Assembly (NCBI GenBank): GCA_037954325.1
Contig: JBBMNZ010000055.1
Location: 619,001 to 683,000, forward strand
Length of the DNA stretch: 64,000 bases
Direction: 5' to 3'
Source: Fistularia commersonii
Taxonomy: Eukaryota > Chordata > Actinopteri > Syngnathiformes > Fistulariidae
The stretch's first letter is position 1; every line of letters begins with the position of its first letter. Under the pieces are notes generated by a model, which had not been told where the DNA came from, made no database searches, and saw nothing but the letters and a program-made list of their open reading frames with translations. Both the position numbers and the translations under genes were made by a program. Positions 11,688-25,200 of this stretch are shown piece after piece.

Positions 11688-14600
11688 AGCGCTTTCCACC
11701 CATCTCTGCCCCGAAGTGTGGTTCCCTGCTCGAGTCCGCCCCAGCACATCGTGACACGATAAGATAAACACTTTTTGAACGAATGGCTATATCTTTTGAA
11801 CATGTGATGGGATTACACTGAATTTGACATATATTGTGCAGAATCATGTTCTAAACAACATATATCACCAGCAGACACCAGCTTGATGAAATTCATGTGT
11901 TATTTCCACTCCTAATCAAAAGCGATTTAACTCGGTAAGATAATTACTTTTTGACCTTATGGCGATATCTTTTGAACTTGTAGCTGGATTACACTGAATT
12001 TGACATATATTGTGTAGAATCATGTCCTAAACAACATATATAAACAGCAATAACCAGCATATTGAAATTCATTAGTTATTTCCACTCCAACTCAAAAACG
12101 CTTCAACTCGGTGAGATAAGCAGTTTTTGAACGAATGGCTATATCTTTTGAACTTGTAGCTGGATTACACTGAATTTGACATATATTGTGTAGAATCATG
12201 TCCTAAACAACATATATAAACAGCAATAACCAGCATATTGAAATTCATTAGTTATTTCCACTCCAACTCAAAAACGCTTCAACTCGGTGAGATAAGCAGT
12301 TTTTGAACGAATGGCTATATCTTTTGATCTTGTCGCTGGATTACACTGAATTTGACATATATTGTGCAGAATCATGTCCTGAAAACAACATATATCAACA
12401 GCAGAAACCAGTTTGATGGAATTCATTAGTTATTTCCACTCCAAATCAAAAAAGCTTCAACTCAGTGAGATAAGCACTTTTTGCACGAATGGCTATATCT
12501 TTTGATCTTGTCGCTGGATTACACTGAATTTGAAATATTTAGATCAAAATCATGTCCTAAAAAACATATTTCAACAGCAGAAACCAGCTTGATGAAATCC
12601 GTTAGATATTTCCAATCCTAATCAAAAACGGTTCAACTTGGTGAGGTAAGTCCTTTTTGAACCAATGGCTATATCTTTTGAACATGTCATGGGATCACAC
12701 TGAATTTGACATATATTGTGCAGAATCATGTCCTAAACAACATATTTCAACGGCAGAAACCAGCTTGATGAAATTCATTAGTTATTTCCACTCCTAATCA
12801 AAAACGCTTCAACTCGGTGAGATAAACACTTTTTGAACGAATGGCTATATCTTTTGATCTTGACGCTGGATTACACTGAATTTGACATATTTGGTGTAGA
12901 ATCATGTCCTAAACAACATATTTCAACAGCAGAAACCAGCTTGATGAAATTCATTAGTTATTTTCACTCCTAATCAAAAACGCTTCGACTCGGTTAGATG
13001 AAGACTTTTTGAAAGAATGGCTATATGTTTTTAACCTGTGATGGGATTACACTGAAATTGACATATATCGTGCAGAATCATGTCCAAGACAACAAATATC
13101 AACAGCAGAAACCAGCTTGATGAAATTCATCAGTTATTTCCACTCCAACTCAAAAACAATTTAACTCGATAAGATAAGCACTTTTTTAACGAATGGCTAT
13201 ATCTTTTGAACTTGCCGCCGGATTACACTGAATTTGACATTAATTGTGCAGAATCATGTACTGAACATCATATTTGAACAGCAGAAACCAGCTTGATGAA
13301 ATTCATGAGTTATTTCCACTCTTAATCAAAAACGCTTCAATCCGATAAGATAAACACTTTTTGAACGAATGGCTATATCTTTTGAACATGTGATGGGATT
13401 ACACTGAATTTAACATATATTGTGCAGAATCATGTCCTAAACAACATATATCACCAGCAGACACCAGCTTGATGGAATTCATTAGTTATTTCCACTCCTA
13501 ATCAAAAGCGATTTAACTCGGTAAGATAAGTGATTTTTGACCTTATGGCTATATCTTTTGATCTTGTCACTGGATTATACTGATATTGACATATATTGTG
13601 CAGAATCATGTCCTAAACAACATATATCAACGGCAAAAACCAGCATATTGAAATTCATTAGTTATTTCCACTCCAACTCAAAAACGCTTCAACTCGGTGA
13701 GATAAGCACTTTTTGAACGAATGGCTATATCTTTTGAACATGTGATGGGATCACACTGAATTTGACATATATTGTTCAGAATCATGTCCTAAACAACATA
13801 TATCAACAGCAAAAACCAGCTTGATGGAATTCATTAGTTATTTCCACTCCAAATCAAAAACGCTTCAACTCCGTGAGATAAGCACTTTTTGCACGAATGG
13901 CTATATCTTTTGATCTTGTCGCTGGATCACACTGAATTTGAAATATTTAGTGCAAAATCATGTCCTAAACAACATATTTCAACAGCAGAAACCAGATTGA
14001 TGAAATTCATTAGTTATTTCGACTCCTAATCAATAACGCTTCAACTCGGTGAGAAAAGAACTTTTTTAACGAACGGCTATATCTTTTGAAAATGTACCTG
14101 GATTGCACTGAATTTTACATAAATTGTACAAAATCTTGTCCTAAACAACATATTTCAACCCGATAAGATAAACACTTTTTGAACGAATGGCTATATCTTT
14201 TGATCTTGTCGCTGAATTACACTGAATTTGACATATTTTGTGCAGAATATTGTCCTAAACAACATATTTCAACAGCAGAAACCAGATTAATGAAATTCAT
14301 TAGTTATTTCCACTCCTAATCAATAACGCTTCAACTCGGTGAGAAAAGCACTTTTTTAACGAATGGCTATATATTTTGATCTTGTAGCTGGGTTACACTG
14401 AATTTGACATATATTGTGCAGAATCATGTCCTAAACAAGATATTTCAACAGCAGAAACCGGCTTGATGGAATTCATTAGTTATTTCCACTACTAGTCAAA
14501 AACGCTTCAAGTCAGTGATATAAGAACTTTTCGAACGAATGGCTATATCTTTTGAATTTGTACCTGGATTACATTGAATTTGACATATTTTGTGCAGAAT

Positions 14601-17600
14601 CATGTCCTAAACAACATATTTCCACAGCAGAAACCAGCTTAATGAAATTCATTTTTTTATTTCCACTCCTAATCAAAAACGCCTCAACTCAGTGAGATGA
14701 AGACTTTTTGAACGAATGGCTATATCTTTTGAACCTGTGATGGGATTACACTGAGATTGACATATATTGTGCAGAATCATGTCCTAAACAACATATATCA
14801 ACAGCAGAAACCAGCTTGATGAAATTCATTAGTTATTTCCACTCTTAATCAAAAATGATTAAACCCGATGAGACAAGCACTTTTAGAAGGAATGGCTATA
14901 TCTTTTGAAACTGTGATGGGATTACTCTAAATTTGATATATATTGTGCAGAATCATGTCCTAAACAACATATATCAACAGCAGAAACCAGCTTGATGAAA
15001 TTCATTAGTTATTTCCACTCCAACTCAAAAAAGATTTAACGTCTATAAGATAAGCACTTTTTGACCTTATGGCTATATCTTTTGAACTTGTAGCTGGATT
15101 ACACTGAATTTGACATATATTGTGCAGAATCATGTCCTAAACAACATATATCAACAGCAAAAACCAGCATATTGAAATTCATTAGTTATTTCAACTCCAA
15201 CTCAAAAACGCTTCAACTCGGTGATATGAGCAGTTTTCGAACGAATGGCTATATCTTTTGATCTTGTGGGAGGATTACACTGAATTTGACATATATTGTA
15301 CAGAATCATGTCCTATACAACATCTATCAACAGCAGAAAAAGGCTTGTTGAAATTCAATAGTTATTTCCTCTCTTAATCAAAAACGCTTCAACTCGATGA
15401 GATAAGAACTTTTTGAACGAATGGCTATATCTTTTGAACCTTGGATGGGATTACATAGAATTTGACATATATTGTGCAGAATCATGTCCTAAACAACATA
15501 TTTCAACAGTAGAAACCAAATTGATGAAATTCATTAGTTATTTCCACTCCTAATCAAAAACGCTTCAACTCGGTGAGATAAGCAGTTTTTGAACTAATGG
15601 TTGTATCTTTTGAACTTGTAGCTGGATTACCCTGAATTTTACATTTTTTGTGCTGAATCATGTCCTATACAACATATTTCAACAACAGAAACCAGCTTGA
15701 TGAAATTGATTAGTTATTTCCTCTCCTAATCAAAAACGCTTCAACTCCGTGAGATAAGTACTTTTTGAACGAAAGGCTATATCTTTTGATCTTGACGCTG
15801 GATGACACTGAATTTGACATATTTTGCGTAGAATCGTGTCCTAAAAAACATATTTCAACAGCAGAAACCAGCTTGATGAAATTCATTAGTTATTTCCACT
15901 CCTAATCAAATATGCTTCAACCCGATAAGATAAACCCTTTTTGAACGAATGGCTATATCTTTTGAACCTGTGATGGGATTACACTTAATTTGACATATTT
16001 TGTGCAGAATCATGTCCTAAAAAACATATTTCAACATCAGAAACCAGGTAGATGAAATTCATTAGTTATTTCCACTCCTAATCAAAAACGCTTAAACTCG
16101 GTGAGATAAGTCCTTTTTGAACGAATGGCTATATCTTTTGAACCTGTGATGGGATTACACTGAAGTTGACATATATTGTGCAGAATGATGTCCTAAACAA
16201 CATTTGTCAACGGCAGAAACCAGCTTGATGAAATTCATTTGTTATTTCCACTCCCAATCAAATACGCTTCAAGTCGGTGAGACAAAGACTTTTTGAACGA
16301 ATGGCTATATCTTTTGATCTTGACGCTGGATTACACTGAATTTGACATATATTGTGCAGAATCATGTCCTAAACAACATATCTTAACAGCAGAAACCAGC
16401 TTGATGAAATTCATTAGTCATTTCCACTCAACATCAAAAACGCTTCAACTCAGTGAGATAAGCACTTTTTGACCTTATGGCTATATGTTTTGAACTTATA
16501 GCTGGATTACACTGAATTTGACATATATTGTACAGAATCATGTCCTAAACAACATATTTCAACGGCGAAAAACCAGCTTGATGAAATTCATTAGATATTT
16601 CCACTCCTAATCAAAAACGCTTCAACTCGGTGAGAAAAGCACTTTTTGAACGAATGGCTATATAGTTTGATCTTGTAGCTGGGTTTCACTGAATTTGACA
16701 TATATATTGCAGAATCATGTCCTAAACAACATATTCCAACAATGAAAACCAGCTTGATGAAATTCATTTGTTATTTTCACTCCTAATCAAAAACGCTTCG
16801 ACTCGGTGAGATGAAGACTTTTTGAACGAATGGCTATATGTTTTTAACCTGTGATGGGATTACACTGAAATTGACATATATCGTGCAGAATCATGTCCAA
16901 GACAACATATATCAACAGCAGAAACCAGCTTGATGAAATTCATCAGTTATTTCCACTCCAACTCAAAAACAATTTAACTCGATGAGATAAGCACTTTTTT
17001 AACGAATGGCTATATCTTTTGAACTTGCGGCTGGATTACACTGAATTTGACATTAATTGTGCAGAATCATGTACTGAACATCATATTTGAACAGCAGAAA
17101 CCAGCTTGATGAAATTCATGAGTTATTTCCACTCTTAATCAAAAACGCTTCAATCCGATAAGATAAACACTTTTTGAACGAATGGCTATATCTTTTGAAC
17201 ATGTGATGGGATTACACTGAATTTAACATATATTGTGCAGAATCATGTCCTATACAACATATATCACCAGCAGACACCAGCTTGATGAAATTCAATAGTT
17301 ATTTCCACTCCTAATCAAAAATGATTTAACTCGGTAAGATAAGTACTTTTTGACCTTATGGCTATATCTTTTGATCTTGTCGCTGGATTATACTGATATT
17401 GACATATATTGTGCAGAATCATGTCCTAAACAACATATATCAACAGCAAAAACCAGCATATTGAAATTCATTAGTTATTTCCACTCCAACTCAAAAACGC
17501 CTCAACTCGGTGACATAAGCAGTTTTTGAACGGATGGCTATATCTTTTGAACATGTGATGGGATCACACTGAATTTGACATATATTGTTCAGAATCATGT

Positions 17601-18927
17601 CCTAAACAACATATTTCAACAGCAGAAACCAGCTTGATGGAATTCATTAGTTATTTCCACTCCAAATCAAAAACGCTTCAACTCCGTGAGATAAGCACTT
17701 TTTGCACGAATGGCTATATCTTTTGATCTTGTCGCTGGATTACACTGAAGTTGACATATTTTTTGCAGAATCATGTCCTAAACAACATATTTCAACAACA
17801 GAAACCAGATTAATGAAATTCATTAGTTATTTCCACTCCTGACCAAAAACGCTTCAACTCGGTGAGATAAGCACTTTTTTAACGAATGGCTATATCTTTT
17901 GAAAATGTACCTGGATTGCACTGAATTTTACATAAATTGTACAAAATCTTGTCCTAAACAACATATTTCAACCCGATAAGATAAACACTTTTTGAACGAA
18001 TGGCTATATCTTTTGATTTTGTCGCTGAATTACACTGAATTTGACATATTTTGTGCAGAATATTGTCCTAAACAACAGATTTCAACAGCAGAAACCAGAA
18101 TGACGAAATCCATTAGTTATTTCCACTCCTGATCAAAAACGCTTCAATTCGGTGAGAAAAGCAGTTTTTGACCTTATGGATACATCTTTTGAACTTGTGG
18201 CTGGTTTAACATGAATTTGACATATATTGTGCAGAATCATGTCCTTATCAACATATATCAACAGCAAAAACCAAATTGGTGAAATTCATTAGTTATTTCC
18301 ACTCTTAATCAAAAACGCTTCAACGCGATAAGATATGCACTTTTTGAACGAATGGCTATATCTTTTGAACTTGTAGCTGGATTCCACTGAATTTTACATA
18401 TATTGTGCAAAATCATGTTCCAAACAATATATTTCAACGGCAAAAACCAGCTTGATGAAATCCATTAGTTATTTCCATTCATAATCAAAAACGCTTCAAC
18501 CCGATAAGATATACACTTTTTGAACGAATTACTATATGTTTTTAACCTGTGATGGGATTACACTGAAGTTGACATATATTGTGCAGAATCATGTCCTAAT
18601 CAACATATTTCAACAGTAGAAACCAACTTGATGAAATTCATTAGTTATATCACTCCTAATCAAAAACGCTTCACCTCGGTGAGATAAGCACTTTTTTAAC
18701 GAATGGCTATATCTTTTGAACTTGTAGCTGGATTACACTGAATTTGACATATATTGTGCAGAATCATGTACTGAACAACATATATAAAAAGCAGAAACCA
18801 GCTTGGTGAAATTCATTAGTTATTTCCACTCTTAATCAAAAACGCTTCAACCCGATATGTCAGGGTTCACAGCTGATCCCCGTTGTAATCTGTGCTAGCT
18901 GCAGCAGATGCCGCTAATCGAGATCCC

Positions 18928-18934
18928 TATAAAG
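18928..18934 (+). promoter_or_regulatory. TATA box of LTR copy 2
   Basis: TATAAAG, 70 bp from the LTR start, unchanged from copy 1. Confidence 0.6.
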
Positions 18935-19061
18935 GGCAGCGGCACTCTCTGCCTGGCGCCGGGGGATTGTGGTCTTCATGAACTACTGTGGGACCCTGCC
19001 ACGACCTGGACCTCACCCTTGCCAACCCGGACCTCACCCCTGCTATGACCGGACCCCAGGT

Positions 19062-19979
19062 GTGACCTCCTTTCCCTTCCCGAGTCACGGCCGGGCCCAG
19101 ACGGCCGACGTGACCTCTGTTCCCTTCCCGAGTCACGGCCGGGCCCAGACGGCCGGCGTGACCTCTGTTCCCTTCCCGAGTCACGGCCGGGCCCAGACGG
19201 CCGGCGTGACCTCTGTTCCCTTCCCGAGTCACGGCCGGGCCCAGACGGCCGGTGTGACCTCTGTTCCCTTCCCGAGTCACGGCCGGGCCCAGACGGCCGT
19301 CGTGACCTCTGTTCCCTTCCCGAGTCACGGCCGGGCCCAGACGGCCGGCGTGACCTCTGTTCCCTTCCCGAGTCACGGCCGGGCCCAGACGGCCGGCGTG
19401 ACCTCTGTTCCCTTCCCGAGTCACGGCCGGGCCCAGACGGCCGTCGTGACCTCTGTTCCCTTCCCGAGTCACGGCCGGGCCCAGACGGCCGTCGTGACCT
19501 CTGTTCCCTTCCCGAGTCACGGCCGGGCCCAGACGGCCGTCGTGACCTCTGTTCCCTTCCCGAGTCACGGCCGGGCCCAGACGGCCGGCGTGACCTCTGT
19601 TCCCTTCCCGAGTCACGGCCGGGCCCAGACGGCCGGCGTGACCTCTGTTCCCTTCCCGAGTCACGGCCGGGCCCAGACGGCCGTCGTGACCTCTGTTCCC
19701 TTCCCGAGTCACGGCCGGGCCCAGACGGCCGTCGTGACCTCTGTTCCCTTCCCGAGTCACGGCCGGGCCCAGACGGCCGGCGTAACCTCTGTTCCCTTCC
19801 CGAGTCACGGCCGGGCCCAGACGGCCGTCCTGACCTCTGTTCCCTTCCCGAGTCACGGCCGGGACCAGACGGCCGTCCTGACCTCTGTTCCCTTCCCGAG
19901 TCACGGCCGGCGTGACCTCTGTTCCCTTCCCGAGTCACGGCCGGGCCCAGACGGCCGGCGTGACCTCTGTTCCCTCCCG
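19062..19979 (+). repeat. 48-bp minisatellite, expanded allele (18 full units)
   Basis: Same repeat as copy 1 with five more full units. The order of GGC and GTC variants in the middle differs from the other two copies, so the gain lies inside the array, while the degenerate right-end units are kept. One unit has GGTGTGACC (near 19251) where the others have GGCGTGACC. Confidence 0.92.
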
Positions 19980-20013
19980 CAACCCGTACTGTTGAGGCCC
20001 AGCCTCTGCCGTT

Positions 20014-20139
20014 CAGTCTGCAACTCGTCTTGTCCAGTCTGCAACTCGTCTTGTCCAGTCTGCAACTCGTCCCGTCCAGTCCGGTCTGCAACCCGTCCAG
20101 TCCAGTCTGCATCCCGTCCAGTCTGCAACCCGTCCCGTT
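20014..20139 (+). repeat. 21-bp tandem repeat in LTR copy 2
   Basis: Six units, same length and order as in copy 1. Unlike the neighbouring 48-bp repeat, this array has not changed in copy number. Confidence 0.85.
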
Positions 20140-20165
20140 CGCATCCAGTTCTGCAACTTCAACCA

Positions 20166-20171
20166 AATAAA
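20166..20171 (+). terminator. Poly(A) signal of LTR copy 2
   Basis: AATAAA, 74 bp before the LTR end, identical in context to copy 1. Confidence 0.65.
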
Positions 20172-22299
20172 AGCGCTTTCCACCCATCTCTGCCCCGAAG
20201 TGTGGTTCCCTGCTCGAGTCCGCCCCAGCACATCGTGACACGATAAGATAAACACTTTTTGAACGAATGGCTATATCTTTTGAACATGTGATGGGATTAC
20301 ACTGAATTTGACATATATTGTGCAGAATCATGTTCTAAACAACATATATCACCAGCAGACACCAGCTTGATGAAATTCATGTGTTATTTCCACTCCTAAT
20401 CAAAAGCGATTTAACTCGGTAAGATAATTACTTTTTGACCTTATGGCGATATCTTTTGAACTTGTAGCTGGATTACACTGAATTTGACATATATTGTGTA
20501 GAATCATGTCCTAAACAACATATATAAACAGCAATAACCAGCATATTGAAATTCATTAGTTATTTCCACTCCAACTCAAAAACGCTTCAACTCGGTGAGA
20601 TAAGCAGTTTTTGAACGAATGGCTATATCTTTTGAACTTGTAGCTGGATTACACTGAATTTGACATATATTGTGTAGAATCATGTCCTAAACAACATATA
20701 TAAACAGCAATAACCAGCATATTGAAATTCATTAGTTATTTCCACTCCAACTCAAAAACGCTTCAACTCGGTGAGATAAGCAGTTTTTGAACGAATGGCT
20801 ATATCTTTTGATCTTGTCGCTGGATTACACTGAATTTGACATATATTGTGCAGAATCATGTCCTGAAAACAACATATATCAACAGCAGAAACCAGTTTGA
20901 TGGAATTCATTAGTTATTTCCACTCCAAATCAAAAAAGCTTCAACTCAGTGAGATAAGCACTTTTTGCACGAATGGCTATATCTTTTGATCTTGTCGCTG
21001 GATTACACTGAATTTGAAATATTTAGATCAAAATCATGTCCTAAAAAACATATTTCAACAGCAGAAACCAGCTTGATGAAATCCGTTAGATATTTCCAAT
21101 CCTAATCAAAAACGGTTCAACTTGGTGAGATAAGTCCTTTTTGAACCAATGGCTATATCTTTTGAACATGTCATGGGATCACACTGAATTTGACATATAT
21201 TGTGCAGAATCATGTCCTAAACAACATATTTCAACGGCAGAAACCAGCTTGATGAAATTCATTAGTTATTTCCACTCCTAATCAAAAACGCTTCAACTCG
21301 GTGAGATAAACACTTTTTGAACGAATGGCTATATCTTTTGATCTTGACGCTGGATTACACTGAATTTGACATATTTGGTGTAGAATCATGTCCTAAACAA
21401 CATATTTCAACAGCAGAAACCAGCTTGATGAAATTCATTAGTTATTTTCACTCCTAATCAAAAACGCTTCGACTCGGTTAGATGAAGACTTTTTGAAAGA
21501 ATGGCTATATGTTTTTAACCTGTGATGGGATTACACTGAAATTGACATATATCGTGCAGAATCATGTCCAAGACAACAAATATCAACAGCAGAAACCAGC
21601 TTGATGAAATTCATCAGTTATTTCCACTCCAACTCAAAAACAATTTAACTCGATAAGATAAGCACTTTTTTAACGAATGGCTATATCTTTTGAACTTGCC
21701 GCCGGATTACACTGAATTTGACATTAATTGTGCAGAATCATGTACTGAACATCATATTTGAACAGCAGAAACCAGCTTGATGAAATTCATGAGTTATTTC
21801 CACTCTTAATCAAAAACGCTTCAATCCGATAAGATAAACACTTTTTGAACGAATGGCTATATCTTTTGAACATGTGATGGGATTACACTGAATTTAACAT
21901 ATATTGTGCAGAATCATGTCCTAAACAACATATATCACCAGCAGACACCAGCTTGATGGAATTCATTAGTTATTTCCACTCCTAATCAAAAGCGATTTAA
22001 CTCGGTAAGATAAGTGATTTTTGACCTTATGGCTATATCTTTTGATCTTGTCACTGGATTATACTGATATTGACATATATTGTGCAGAATCATGTCCTAA
22101 ACAACATATATCAACGGCAAAAACCAGCATATTGAAATTCATTAGTTATTTCCACTCCAACTCAAAAACGCTTCAACTCGGTGAGATAAGCACTTTTTGA
22201 ACGAATGGCTATATCTTTTGAACATGTGATGGGATCACACTGAATTTGACATATATTGTTCAGAATCATGTCCTAAACAACATATATCAACAGCAAAAA

Positions 22300-25200
22300 C
22301 CAGCTTGATGGAATTCATTAGTTATTTCCACTCCAAATCAAAAACGCTTCAACTCCGTGAGATAAGCACTTTTTGCACGAATGGCTATATCTTTTGATCT
22401 TGTCGCTGGATCACACTGAATTTGAAATATTTAGTGCAAAATCATGTCCTAAACAACATATTTCAACAGCAGAAACCAGATTGATGAAATTCATTAGTTA
22501 TTTCGACTCCTAATCAATAACGCTTCAACTCGGTGAGAAAAGAACTTTTTTAACGAACGGCTATATCTTTTGAAAATGTACCTGGATTGCACTGAATTTT
22601 ACATAAATTGTACAAAATCTTGTCCTAAACAACATATTTCAACCCGATAAGATAAACACTTTTTGAACGAATGGCTATATCTTTTGATCTTGTCGCTGAA
22701 TTACACTGAATTTGACATATTTTGTGCAGAATATTGTCCTAAACAACATATTTCAACAGCAGAAACCAGATTAATGAAATTCATTAGTTATTTCCACTCC
22801 TAATCAATAACGCTTCAACTCGGTGAGAAAAGCACTTTTTTAACGAATGGCTATATATTTTGATCTTGTAGCTGGGTTACACTGAATTTGACATATATTG
22901 TGCAGAATCATGTCCTAAACAAGATATTTCAACAGCAGAAACCGGCTTGATGGAATTCATTAGTTATTTCCACTACTAGTCAAAAACGCTTCAAGTCAGT
23001 GATATAAGAACTTTTCGAACGAATGGCTATATCTTTTGAATTTGTACCTGGATTACATTGAATTTGACATATTTTGTGCAGAATCATGTCCTAAACAACA
23101 TATTTCCACAGCAGAAACCAGCTTAATGAAATTCATTTTTTTATTTCCACTCCTAATCAAAAACGCCTCAACTCAGTGAGATGAAGACTTTTTGAACGAA
23201 TGGCTATATCTTTTGAACCTGTGATGGGATTACACTGAGATTGACATATATTGTGCAGAATCATGTCCTAAACAACATATATCAACAGCAGAAACCAGCT
23301 TGATGAAATTCATTAGTTATTTCCACTCTTAATCAAAAATGATTAAACCCGATGAGACAAGCACTTTTAGAAGGAATGGCTATATCTTTTGAAACTGTGA
23401 TGGGATTACTCTAAATTTGATATATATTGTGCAGAATCATGTCCTAAACAACATATATCAACAGCAGAAACCAGCTTGATGAAATTCATTAGTTATTTCC
23501 ACTCCAACTCAAAAAAGATTTAACGTCTGTAAGATAAGCACTTTTTGACCTTATGGCTATATCTTTTGAACTTGTAGCTGGATTACACTGAATTTGACAT
23601 ATATTGTGCAGAATCATGTCCTAAACAACATATATCAACAGCAAAAACCAGCATATTGAAATTCATTAGTTATTTCAACTCCAACTCAAAAACGCTTCAA
23701 CTCGGTGATATGAGCAGTTTTCGAACGAATGGCTATATCTTTTGATCTTGTGGGAGGATTACACTGAATTTGACATATATTGTACAGAATCATGTCCTAT
23801 ACAACATCTATCAACAGCAGAAAAAGGCTTGTTGAAATTCAATAGTTATTTCCTCTCTTAATCAAAAACGCTTCAACTCGATGAGATAAGAACTTTTTGA
23901 ACGAATGGCTATATCTTTTGAACCTTGGATGGGATTACATAGAATTTGACATATATTGTGCAGAATCATGTCCTAAACAACATATTTCAACAGTAGAAAC
24001 CAAATTGATGAAATTCATTAGTTATTTCCACTCCTAATCAAAAACGCTTCAACTCGGTGAGATAAGCAGTTTTTGAACTAATGGTTGTATCTTTTGAACT
24101 TGTAGCTGGATAACCCTGAATTTTACATTTTTTGTGCTGAATCATGTCCTATACAACATATTTCAACAACAGAAACCAGCTTGATGAAATTGATTAGTTA
24201 TTTCCTCTCCTAATCAAAAACGCTTCAACTCCGTGAGATAAGTACTTTTTGAACGAAAGGCTATATCTTTTGATCTTGACGCTGGATGACACTGAATTTG
24301 ACATATTTTGCGTAGAATCGTGTCCTAAAAAACATATTTCAACAGCAGAAACCAGCTTGATGAAATTCATTAGTTATTTCCACTCCTAATCAAATATGCT
24401 TCAACCCGATAAGATAAACCCTTTTTGAACGAATGGCTATATCTTTTGAACCTGTGATGGGATTACACTTAATTTGACATATTTTGTGCAGAATCATGTC
24501 CTAAAAAACATATTTCAACATCAGAAACCAGGTAGATGAAATTCATTAGTTATTTCCACTCCTAATCAAAAACGCTTCAACTCGGTGAGATAAGTCCTTT
24601 TTGAACGAATGGCTATATCTTTTGAACCTGTGATGGGATTACACTGAAGTTGACATATATTGTGCAGAATGATGTCCTAAACAACATTTGTCAACGGCAG
24701 AAACCAGCTTGATGAAATTCATTTGTTATTTCCACTCCCAATCAAATACGCTTCAAGTCGGTGAGACAAAGACTTTTTGAACGAATGGCTATATCTTTTG
24801 ATCTTGACGCTGGATTACACTGAATTTGACATATATTGTGCAGAATCATGTCCTAAACAACATATCTTAACAGCAGAAACCAGCTTGATGAAATTCATTA
24901 GTCATTTCCACTCAACATCAAAAACGCTTCAACTCAGTGAGATAAGCACTTTTTGACCTTATGGCTATATGTTTTGAACTTATAGCTGGATTACACTGAA
25001 TTTGACATATATTGTACAGAATCATGTCCTAAACAACATATTTCAACGGCGAAAAACCAGCTTGATGAAATTCATTAGATATTTCCACTCCTAATCAAAA
25101 ACGCTTCAACTCGGTGAGAAAAGCACTTTTTGAACGAATGGCTATATAGTTTGATCTTGTAGCTGGGTTTCACTGAATTTGACATATATATTGCAGAATC

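Larger units (their letters stand above)
10614..11756 (+). mobile_element. Solo LTR of a retrotransposon, copy 1 (1,143 bp)
   Basis: This GC-rich block interrupts a monomer. It begins TGTCAGGGTTCACAG and ends CATCGTGACA, so it has the TG...CA ends of an LTR with a 5-bp inverted TGTCA/TGACA tip. CGATA lies directly on both sides (10609-10613 and 11757-11761). Removing the block and one CGATA restores an ordinary CTTCAACCCGATAAGATAAAC monomer. A TATA box and an AATAAA signal lie in the right order on the plus strand. There is no primer-binding site, gag, pol or second LTR in the window, so this is a solo LTR, the usual product of LTR-LTR recombination. Family assignment (Ty3/Gypsy-like, from the 5-bp duplication and tip sequence) is inference; an endogenous retrovirus LTR is possible. 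The long open frames across it on both strands come from the 48-bp repeat and are not genes. Confidence 0.88.
10105..18348 (+). repeat. Higher-order unit 1 (8,244 bp, 41 monomers plus LTR)
   Basis: This segment realigns to 18349 onward at a constant offset of 8244 up to the minisatellite, and 8484 after it. Homology starts abruptly inside the conserved CGAATGGC block at 10105/18349; upstream the two differ. Subtracting the LTR and its 5-bp duplication (1148 bp) leaves 7096 bp. Adding back 62 bp for each of two truncated monomers (14154, 17967) gives 7220, or 41 monomers. Two neighbouring monomers near 11970-12320 are near-identical, a recent monomer duplication. The stretches at about 12960-14290 and 16775-18090 are older internal paralogues, 3813 bp apart (GCTTCGACTCGG near 12982 and 16795). 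No gene is present. Confidence 0.85.
18858..20240 (+). mobile_element. Solo LTR copy 2 (1,383 bp, expanded)
   Basis: Same element, same site in the monomer and same flanking CGATA (18853-18857 and 20241-20245) as copy 1. It is therefore a duplicate made with the array, not a new insertion. It is longer by exactly 240 bp, which is five extra 48-bp units. Outside the minisatellite, length and order match copy 1. Confidence 0.88.

Noticed and set aside
10614..11756. DNA transposon or MITE with TGTCA/TGACA inverted ends
   Set aside because: The inverted ends are only 5 bp. TG...CA termini, a 5-bp target duplication, and a TATA box and AATAAA in LTR order fit a solo LTR better.
10683..11847. Long open frames in LTR copy 1 on both strands, and their twins at 18927-20331 and 31866-33030, as protein genes
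   Set aside because: They are the 48-bp repeat read in frames that stay open because 48 is divisible by three. They overlap each other on both strands, run across the LTR end into satellite and show no recognisable domain.
12981..12998. CENP-B box (TTCG....A..CGGG pattern) around GCTTCGACTCGG and in the common CTTCAACTCGGTGAG
   Set aside because: The core spacing and the CGGG end do not match. I saw no full match in the monomers, so this motif gives no support for a centromere.
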